Source: Hyphomicrobiales bacterium
GTDB taxonomy: Bacteria > Pseudomonadota > Alphaproteobacteria > Rhizobiales > Hyphomicrobiaceae
DNA: 5,331 nucleotides
Direction: 5' to 3'
NCBI GenBank assembly: GCA_017304275.1
Contig: JAFKKW010000484.1
Span: forward strand, 1 to 5,331
In this document: positions 1 to 4,347 of the stretch, in pieces
Numbering within the stretch: the first letter of the stretch is position 1
Layout of the letters: every line of letters starts with the position of its first letter
Notes under the pieces: generated by a model
Databases searched by the model: none
What the model saw: the letters and a program-made list of their open reading frames with translations, nothing else
Told to the model about the DNA's origin: nothing
Translations under genes and position numbers: made by a program

Positions 1-1040
1 TCACACCAGACGCAGTATGCTTCGTAGAGTGACGTTGCGGAGACCGTGTGGCCATCCTGGCTTTCAACACTCTCCTTGTAGAAGCGCTGGACGTCCGTCT
101 CGGGGACCAGCAGCTTGGTGGTGGTCGATGGCAACGAACGATTGTCGTTGGCACCGAAACGCGGCTTCTTGACTGCCACGGCCTGTTGAGGGGCCGCCAC
201 CGCTGCCGCAGCGGTGCTCTGTACCGTCGCCATCTTCGGCGCGGCAGGGGCTTCACGGTCGTAGAGGCGCCACTGGCTGAAGGCAATGTACATGCCGAAA
301 GCCGAGCCAACCTCGAGGAGCAGCGCGATGAAGATCGTCATCGCCATCTGCACCTGGTCGACGCTGACGCCCGAGAGCTTGGAGAGAACCGCAGCCTGCG
401 GGTCTGCCTCGCCCATCACCGTCTTCGCGTCGGTCTTGCCGAGCTTACCCTGGATCTCCGCGATCCGGGCCTCGAGCACTTCGGCCTGCTGGCCAGATGC
501 CATCTCGGCGGTCAGGCCGTGATAGTTCTGACAGAAGGCCCGGCTCGCAGGGCGCGTCGCGTCCGTGCAGCCGTTGGTCGCCGTCCATGAGCGCTGGCTC
601 TTCAGAGCCTCGATCTCTCCCTGGACGGTCTGGGCAGGGCGATGCTGCGGAATCCAGGACAGTTGATCCTGGGCCCGCTTCAGATCTCCCCGAAGGTCCT
701 GGTAGGTCTGCGCCTCAACCATGCGATGGCCGGTCGTATCGAACCGGTTCAGCGCGGCGTGTCCGAGCGCGGAGGTCAGCGAGTAGGCTGTCACCACGGC
801 GCCGACGACTGCGGCTGCGGCTGCCTGAGACCACATCCTGTTTCGAATTGCGGCGAACAGGAAGAACGGTACCAGTGCCTTGAGACAATCCGCGGCGACG
901 CTTGCCGATCCGTAGATCATGCCGTCGAACTCGGTTCGTCCCAAACTGTATCCAAAACGCCAGTTCATGGCTGCTGAGACGGCCAATAGGACGCCTGCTG
1001 CCATAATACCGAACACGCCTAGAGCATGTCGTATTTTCAT
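1..1040 (-). CDS. Four-helix membrane protein with D5/primase-like C-terminal tail, partial (runs off left edge)
   Basis: The reading frame is open from the ATG at 1040 for 346 codons with no stop, so the 3' end lies outside the window. Predicted membrane helices are at residues 7-25, 48-65, 72-93 and 232-255. Basic residues flank the cytoplasmic sides (KIRH at the start, IRNR between helices 2 and 3). This puts residues 94-231 in the periplasm and both ends in the cytoplasm. The periplasmic loop is helix-rich and coiled-coil-like (about 107-147 and 171-205), with Cys158 and Cys170 able to form a disulfide. After an Ala/Pro-rich linker (262-290), residues 314-346 contain RFYKESVE and SLYEAYCVWC. 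These resemble the region before the winged helix of D5/P4-type primase-helicases. A GGAG lies 6 nt before the ATG. G+C is lower by eye than in the genes to the right. I do not recognise the family. A membrane protein of a plasmid or integrative element is an inference, and the exact function is unknown. Confidence 0.8.
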   Translation of the reverse strand, partial: MKIRHALGVFGIMAAGVLLAVSAAMNWRFGYSLGRTEFDGMIYGSASVAADCLKALVPFFLFAAIRNRMWSQAAAAAVVGAVVTAYSLTSALGHAALNRFDTTGHRMVEAQTYQDLRGDLKRAQDQLSWIPQHRPAQTVQGEIEALKSQRSWTATNGCTDATRPASRAFCQNYHGLTAEMASGQQAEVLEARIAEIQGKLGKTDAKTVMGEADPQAAVLSKLSGVSVDQVQMAMTIFIALLLEVGSAFGMYIAFSQWRLYDREAPAAPKMATVQSTAAAAVAAPQQAVAVKKPRFGANDNRSLPSTTTKLLVPETDVQRFYKESVESQDGHTVSATSLYEAYCVWC

Positions 1041-1042
1041 TG

Positions 1043-1050
1043 CCCTCTCC
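1043..1050 (-). promoter_or_regulatory. Ribosome binding site of the left-hand membrane-protein gene
   Basis: Read on the minus strand, GGAGAGGG precedes the ATG at 1040, with GGAG separated from it by 6 nt. This supports both the minus-strand reading frame and its start. The overlapping plus-strand reading frames in 48-977 have no comparable signal. Confidence 0.7.
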
Positions 1051-1067
1051 ATTGAGGGCCCGCGCGC

Positions 1068-1084
1068 GCTGCCCGGATGGCAGC
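1068..1084 (-). repeat. Short perfect inverted repeat in the leader of the membrane-protein gene
   Basis: GCTGCC and GGCAGC are separated by the 5-nt loop CGGAT. This could form a hairpin about 28 nt upstream of the ATG at 1040 in the transcript. It has no T-tract, so a terminator is unlikely. Given the GC content it may be incidental. Confidence 0.3.
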
Positions 1085-1379
1085 CGATACGGGGCCTCGT
1101 GTGTTTGGGTCTGGAGGAAGACAGACCGGCCAGCTCGACGAACGACTGGTGTCGATCGGATAACCGCGCTTCAACTGCCCGTTGAGCTAGGCCGCCGCTC
1201 CCAAAGCGTGGCCATCGGACACTTCTGCGCCGCCCCCCGGCGGACACACTGAACTGGACCTGCTCATGCGCTCTCTCGCTTGTACACAACCCGGCACCGC
1301 CGCTCGGTCCCGATGTGCAAAACTGAGGCACACATGAGCGAAATCACGCAGGACACATCCCTCGCCAAGAAGGCTATGT

Positions 1380-1492
1380 GATTCTCGTCGGAGGTCACCA
1401 CTTTTTGTTAAGAAGAATCAGTTTGGTACGAAAAATGGTGCGCGCGGCGCTGCCGATCCGCATCATCTGTTGCGCATTTGCACGCCGGAATC
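1380..1492. promoter_or_regulatory. Cluster of three GANTC (CcrM-type) sites in an AT-rich patch
   Basis: GATTC lies at 1380-1384 and GAATC at 1415-1419 and 1488-1492. A scan by eye found only three other GANTC sites in the whole window (650, 3295, 5177), so half of them fall in this 113-bp non-coding stretch. In alphaproteobacteria GANTC is methylated by CcrM. Clusters upstream of genes are often tied to cell-cycle control through GcrA or methylation state. That this cluster regulates a neighbour is an inference, and no CtrA-type TTAA-N7-TTAA site is evident. Confidence 0.4.
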
Positions 1493-1554
1493 ATCCACAT
1501 CCACCGCGCGTCTTTTGCACCGGTTATCCGCAAGTGCGGAAGGCAAAATCCACA
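1491..1554 (+). promoter_or_regulatory. Three DnaA-box-like 9-mers in one orientation
   Basis: Compared with TTATCCACA, the sites are TCATCCACA at 1491-1499 (one mismatch), TTATCCGCA at 1524-1532 (one mismatch) and AAATCCACA at 1546-1554 (two mismatches). Start-to-start spacing is 33 and 22 bp, whole multiples of 11, so they would lie on the same helical face. The outer two are part of a 14-bp direct repeat with 12 matches (1493-1506 and 1548-1561). The middle one sits inside an imperfect stem-loop: outer arms TTTTGC 1513-1518 and GCAAAA 1543-1548, inner arms CCGCA 1528-1532 and TGCGG 1535-1539. An AT-rich stretch (1401-1436) lies just upstream. This could be a DnaA-controlled promoter, a replication-origin-like element or coincidence. 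None of the gene neighbours usually seen at alphaproteobacterial oriC is present. Confidence 0.3.
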
Positions 1555-1644
1555 GTCACCGATCGGACACGCTGGCCGTTGCCGCCGCCGCGCGGCTTCC
1601 ACGCGGCGCCGTCCGTCCGACTGCGGCAAGCCCGTGCGTGTGGG

Positions 1645-1660
1645 TTAGACGGAATTAGAC
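1645..1660 (+). repeat. Tandem TTAGAC repeat, 10-bp period
   Basis: TTAGAC occurs at 1645-1650 and 1655-1660, exactly one helical turn apart. GGAAT (1651-1655) and ATTCC (1664-1668) form an overlapping inverted repeat. The site is about 150 bp before the likely start at 1809, so it could be an activator or repressor site. No recognisable -35/-10 pair was identified beside it. Confidence 0.25.
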
Positions 1661-1808
1661 TTCATTCCACATGGCCGGGCGCGCTCAAATTTGCTATGAG
1701 TTGAAGATCGAAGGCGGCATGGCGCGCGGGTCTCGGCCTAGTCCGTGCCGCGCAACCGATATGCCGCCGACGCGCCGGGTGCGCGTTCGTGTGTCGGAGC
1801 GTCGTATC

Positions 1809-2906
1809 ATGCGGTGGTACATCAGCTATCCCATTCTCGCCGCCGGGCTGGCATTCGGTTTCGAAACCGTCTTTCCGAGCCAACCCGGTGTATCCCCTCC
1901 CGCCGACGCCACGGCTTACGCCGCGCCGGAGACCCGCACCGCTCCCGTCGTCCTGATGGCGTCCGAGATGCGGGACGAGCCCGCGTCGCGGGTCGGCGCG
2001 TTCTCGCCCGGCGGCCGCCTCCTCACGGCGGAGATCCCGCGCGCCTCATCCTCCGGCGTGCTCGACTATCTGGCCCGGGCGCTCACGCCGGCAGAACCCG
2101 TCCCGCCCGCTCCCCAGCGCGTGACGCTGGCCGAGTGGAAAAGCGCGATCATCCGCGCGCCGCAGACGGCGAGTGTCCCGCAACCCGCGGCGCCCCTCTC
2201 GCGTGATGCGCTCACGCGCGACATCCAGCGCGAGTTGCAACGCGTGGGCTGTTACCTGGGCGAGATCGACGGCGTCTGGGGCGGCGGCTCCAAGCGCGCG
2301 GTACTCATGTTCATGGATCGCGTGAACGCGGCGTTGCCGACGCGCGACCCCGACGTGTTCATGCTCTCGCTCGTCAAGGCTCAAACCTCCGCGGTCTGCG
2401 GGGCGTCCTGCCCGCGGGGCCAGAGCCTGACGGCGAGCGGCCGCTGCCTGCCGTCCACGCTCATGGCGCAAGCCGACGAGGCAGGCGACGCGTCCGTTCC
2501 CGATGCCGACGCATGGACGCCGGCACTGGCGCAGAACACTGAGCAGAGCGGGTCGCGTCCTGCGCCGCCTTACGGACGGATGAGCATCGGCGGACCGAAG
2601 CCCGACGATGTCGCGGAGCTTTCCACCGGCTGGTCGCGCGTGAGCAGCACCACGACGTCCTCTCCGGGTCTGGCCCGGACGGCCGCGCTCGAGGTGACGG
2701 GCGACGGTGAGGATGCCGGCCTCGCGCGTGCGCCGCAGCGCAGCGTGGCGGCCTCGTCGTTCGATACCGATGCCGTTGCTGAGCCGGTGACCGTGAAACG
2801 CAGCAAGTCCTCCGCCGCCCGCGCGAAGCCGCGCGAGCGGCCGCGGCGCACGAGCTCGTATCGCCAGGTGCAGCACCTGTTCCAGCACCCACTCGGGCGC
2901 ATGTGA
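1809..2906 (+). CDS. Secreted/anchored protein with peptidoglycan-binding-like domain
   Basis: With the start at 1809 the protein has 365 residues. Residues 5-20 form a hydrophobic signal or anchor segment, so the rest is probably periplasmic. Residues 30-130 are Pro/Ala-rich and look disordered. Residues 135-195 contain QRELQRVGCYLGEIDGVWG, then GSKRAVLMFMDRVN. The GxIDGVWGxxSKRAV pattern is typical of PG_binding_1-like domains. Next comes a Cys cluster (Cys197, Cys201, Cys213, in a CGASCPRGQ...GRCLP arrangement) which, with Cys148, could form two disulfides. The remainder is low complexity, with a basic stretch at 330-347 and a YRQVQHLFQHPLGRM end. Start choice: GGAG at 1796-1799 sits 9 nt before this ATG, and the signal segment begins here. 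Upstream in-frame ATGs at 1671, 1719 and 1767 would add an Arg-rich extension that does not look like coding sequence. No catalytic domain is seen. A role in cell-wall binding is inferred. It converges on cutA. Confidence 0.8.
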   Translation: MRWYISYPILAAGLAFGFETVFPSQPGVSPPADATAYAAPETRTAPVVLMASEMRDEPASRVGAFSPGGRLLTAEIPRASSSGVLDYLARALTPAEPVPPAPQRVTLAEWKSAIIRAPQTASVPQPAAPLSRDALTRDIQRELQRVGCYLGEIDGVWGGGSKRAVLMFMDRVNAALPTRDPDVFMLSLVKAQTSAVCGASCPRGQSLTASGRCLPSTLMAQADEAGDASVPDADAWTPALAQNTEQSGSRPAPPYGRMSIGGPKPDDVAELSTGWSRVSSTTTSSPGLARTAALEVTGDGEDAGLARAPQRSVAASSFDTDAVAEPVTVKRSKSSAARAKPRERPRRTSSYRQVQHLFQHPLGRM

Positions 2907-2908
2907 TG

Positions 2909-3265
2909 TCAGGTGCCGTCCGTGGGGCCGGCCACGGGGCTCCTCGTCTGATCGAGAAGCCAGGCGATGTAGGCCTGCGATCCTCCGTCCACGGGCAGGA
3001 TCAGAAGCGCCGGCGTCTCGTAGGGGTGGCGGCCTCGCACCTCCGCGACGACCCGATCGGCCAGCGTGCTGCGCGTCTTGATGATCATGACCACCTCGGC
3101 GTCCCGGTGCCGTTTACCCTCCCAGGCGTAGATCGAAACCATCCCCGGCAGAATGTTAACGCAGGCTGCCAGCCCGGCGTCGACCAGCCGGACACCCTCG
3201 GCCTCGGCGGTCTCGAGGGACGGAAACGTCGAATAGACGAGAACGGCCTTGTCGTTTTCCTGCAA
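2909..3265 (-). CDS. cutA: CutA1-family divalent-cation tolerance protein
   Basis: The 118-residue product matches CutA1, a small trimeric ferredoxin-like-fold protein linked to tolerance of copper and other divalent metals (exact biochemical role debated). Family signatures appear in order: VLVYSTFPS at 8-16, GLAACVNILPGMVSIYAWEGK at 31-51 with Cys35, DAEVVMIIKT at 55-64, RHPYETPALL at 79-88 and YIAWL at 99-103. Start choice: AGGAGG (3275-3280, minus strand) lies 9 nt before a TTG at 3265, and this gives the usual family length. The only in-frame ATG, at 3364, would add 33 residues unlike CutA and lies inside a long palindrome. The gene is divergent from nadK and convergent with the peptidoglycan-binding-domain gene, with 2 bp between stop codons. 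The C-terminal GPTDGT tail is unremarkable. Confidence 0.95.
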   Translation of the reverse strand: MQENDKAVLVYSTFPSLETAEAEGVRLVDAGLAACVNILPGMVSIYAWEGKRHRDAEVVMIIKTRSTLADRVVAEVRGRHPYETPALLILPVDGGSQAYIAWLLDQTRSPVAGPTDGT

Positions 3266-3274
3266 GTAGGCGAG

Positions 3275-3280
3275 CCTCCT
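3275..3280 (-). promoter_or_regulatory. Strong ribosome binding site fixing the cutA TTG start
   Basis: On the minus strand AGGAGG is followed by 9 nt and then TTG (3265-3263). It is the best Shine-Dalgarno match seen beside any start in the window. It favours this start over the ATG 99 nt further upstream. Confidence 0.75.
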
Positions 3281-3329
3281 GTTGCGGGCTTCGAGAGTCT
3301 CCTGCTCTCGGCAGGATAGCGCCAGCCCG

Positions 3330-3376
3330 GCCGGAGCGTGAATGCTTTCGAGCCTTCGAAACATTCACGCTCCGGC
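3330..3376. repeat. 47-bp near-perfect palindrome between cutA and nadK
   Basis: The left arm CCGGAGCGTGAATG (3331-3344) is perfectly mirrored by CATTCACGCTCCGG (3362-3375), and one more G-C pair (3330 with 3376) extends it. Inside, TTTCGA (3346-3351) pairs with TCGAAA (3356-3361) around the loop GCCT. The only interruption is an unpaired C at 3345. The structure therefore has 21 base pairs, one bulge and a 4-nt loop. It lies about 64 bp before the cutA start and 53 bp before nadK. There is no T-tract on either side, so a simple terminator is unlikely. A regulator site, an RNA leader hairpin for one of the genes, or a small palindromic repeat element are the options. No second copy occurs in this window. 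Confidence 0.85.
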
Positions 3377-3429
3377 TTCTTCGAGAGATCAGTCCCAACC
3401 GCCGCTCCTCACGGCCTTCTCCGCATCTC

Positions 3430-4212
3430 ATGGCCAAACCGAAAAGCAAGTTCGAAAAGATCGCCTTCGTGGCAAGTGAGGTCGCCGAGGCGGGCGAGGC
3501 GCTGGCGCGTCTCACCGCCCGCTACGGCTCGGTCGATGCGCGGGAGGCGGATGCCATCGTCGCGCTCGGCGGCGACGGCCTCATGCTGCAGACGCTGCAT
3601 CGGTACATGAACGACCGCATCCCGATCTACGGCATGAACCGGGGATCGGTCGGCTTCCTGATGAACGAGTACCGCGAGGACGGCCTGCTCGAGCGGCTCG
3701 CGGACGCCGAAATGAGCCGCGTGCATCCGCTGGCGATGGTCGCCTACGATGCGCAGGGCAAGGCCAGCAAGGCGCTCGCCATCAACGAGGTGTCGCTGTT
3801 CCGCGAGACGTTCCAGGCGGCCAAGCTCAGGATCTCGATCGACGGCACGGTGCGCATGGAGGAGTTGATCTGCGACGGCGTGCTGGTCGCGACGCCGGCA
3901 GGATCGACGGCCTACAATCTCTCGGCGCACGGGCCGATCCTGCCTATCAACGCGCCGCTGCTCACGCTGACGCCGATCAGCCCGTTCCGTCCCCGGCGCT
4001 GGCGCGGGGCGCTGCTCCCGAACCGGGCGCGCATCAGCGTCGTCGCGCTCGAGCACGAGAAGCGTCCGGTGAGCGCGGTGGCGGACGCGCACGAGTTTCG
4101 CAATATGGTACGCGTCGAGATCGAGCAGGCGCGCACGATCGATCTCTTCATGATGTTCGACCCCGGCCATAACCTGGACGAGCGCATCCTGGCCGAGCAG
4201 TTCCGGTATTGA
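3430..4212 (+). CDS. nadK: NAD kinase
   Basis: This complete 260-residue enzyme phosphorylates NAD to NADP in the cytoplasm, supplying NADPH for biosynthesis and redox defence. Family landmarks are present. The GGDG phosphate-binding motif is at 47-50 (ALGGDGLMLQ). YGMNRGSVGFLMNE spans 67-80. The conserved NE pair is at 119-120 (AINEVSLFRE). CDGVLVATPAGSTAYNLSAHGP spans 148-169. RPVSAVADAHEFR at 212-224 is a C-terminal motif seen in alphaproteobacterial enzymes. The length fits the compact alphaproteobacterial form, which lacks a long N-terminal extension. All motifs expected for activity are intact. Start: the ATG at 3430 is the only sensible one, placing the first beta strand (KIAFVAS) at residues 10-16. 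The preceding bases have no recognisable Shine-Dalgarno, so initiation may be weak or structure-dependent. It converges on the TonB-dependent receptor gene and diverges from cutA. Confidence 0.97.
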   Translation: MAKPKSKFEKIAFVASEVAEAGEALARLTARYGSVDAREADAIVALGGDGLMLQTLHRYMNDRIPIYGMNRGSVGFLMNEYREDGLLERLADAEMSRVHPLAMVAYDAQGKASKALAINEVSLFRETFQAAKLRISIDGTVRMEELICDGVLVATPAGSTAYNLSAHGPILPINAPLLTLTPISPFRPRRWRGALLPNRARISVVALEHEKRPVSAVADAHEFRNMVRVEIEQARTIDLFMMFDPGHNLDERILAEQFRY

Positions 4213-4256
4213 TCCGGCGCTTCCTTTCAAGCGACCCGACGCTCATGCGCCGGATC
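4211..4256 (+). terminator. Inverted repeat at the end of nadK, possible terminator
   Basis: GATCCGGCGC (4211-4220) and GCGCCGGATC (4247-4256) form a perfect 10-bp stem that begins within the nadK stop codon, with a 26-nt loop. The position suits a 3'-end processing or termination signal. The long loop and missing T-tract make intrinsic termination uncertain. Confidence 0.4.
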
Positions 4257-4287
4257 GCGGGGAGCCCATGCGTTGATCACGCCACAC

Positions 4288-4340
4288 GCGCGCGGGCGTA
4301 ATCCGGTCGCCCGGGGACGACCGCCCGACGCCCGGCGCGC
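4288..4340. terminator. Nested GC-rich hairpin in the nadK/receptor convergent spacer
   Basis: The outer stem is GCGCGCGGGCGT (4288-4299) against ACGCCC (4328-4333) and GCGCGC (4335-4340), with one bulged G at 4334. The inner stem is CGGTCG (4304-4309) with CGACCG (4318-4323) and an 8-nt loop. It ends 7 bp before the receptor's stop codon at 4348-4350. Its place between convergent genes suggests a bidirectional transcription barrier. No T-tract follows on either strand, so it may instead stall polymerase with Rho or protect mRNA ends. Confidence 0.4.
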
Positions 4341-4347
4341 ATCTCCC

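Larger units (their letters stand above)
1041..1808. other. Long divergent intergenic region, no convincing gene
   Basis: About 770 bp separate the start of the minus-strand membrane-protein gene from the likely start of the plus-strand peptidoglycan-binding-domain gene. The short open frames here translate to Arg/Pro/Cys-rich, low-complexity peptides without family features, so I treat them as chance. The region must hold the promoters of both genes. Its base composition is uneven: 1381-1440 is about 40% G+C by hand count, against 55-72% in coding lines I sampled. Separate entries describe a hairpin near 1070, a GANTC cluster, DnaA-box-like 9-mers and a TTAGAC repeat. From about 1085 to 1330 I see nothing clear beyond a short imperfect inverted repeat (1171-1185). 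Confidence 0.7.

Noticed and set aside
48..1252. Several plus-strand open frames overlapping the left region
   Set aside because: They are Arg-rich with no family features or ribosome binding sites. The minus-strand frame is continuous for 346 codons, with membrane helices and a good Shine-Dalgarno.
1280..1288. TTGTACACA as a further DnaA box
   Set aside because: It has two mismatches at core positions, is more than 200 bp from the array and is better read as a chance palindrome.
1334..1381. 15-codon plus-strand frame (MSEITQDTSLAKKAM) with GAGG 5 nt before its ATG
   Set aside because: It is too short to judge, has no recognised leader-peptide features such as a run of regulatory codons, and no attenuator follows.
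1378..1704. Open frames on both strands in the intergenic gap
   Set aside because: The predicted peptides are Arg/Pro/Cys-rich with no domain and no ribosome binding site, and they cover the GANTC/DnaA-like cluster.
1671..1808. N-terminal extension of the peptidoglycan-binding-domain protein from the ATG at 1671
   Set aside because: The extension is Arg-rich and unlike coding sequence, and the signal segment and a GGAG point to 1809. A start at 1719 (AAGG 4 nt upstream) cannot be fully excluded.
2046..2902. Long minus-strand frames opposite the peptidoglycan-binding-domain gene
   Set aside because: They are shadow frames of high-GC coding sequence: Arg/Ala-rich and without motifs.
3409..4230. 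273-codon minus-strand frame opposite nadK
   Set aside because: It is an antisense shadow of nadK, whose motifs and reading frame are unmistakable.
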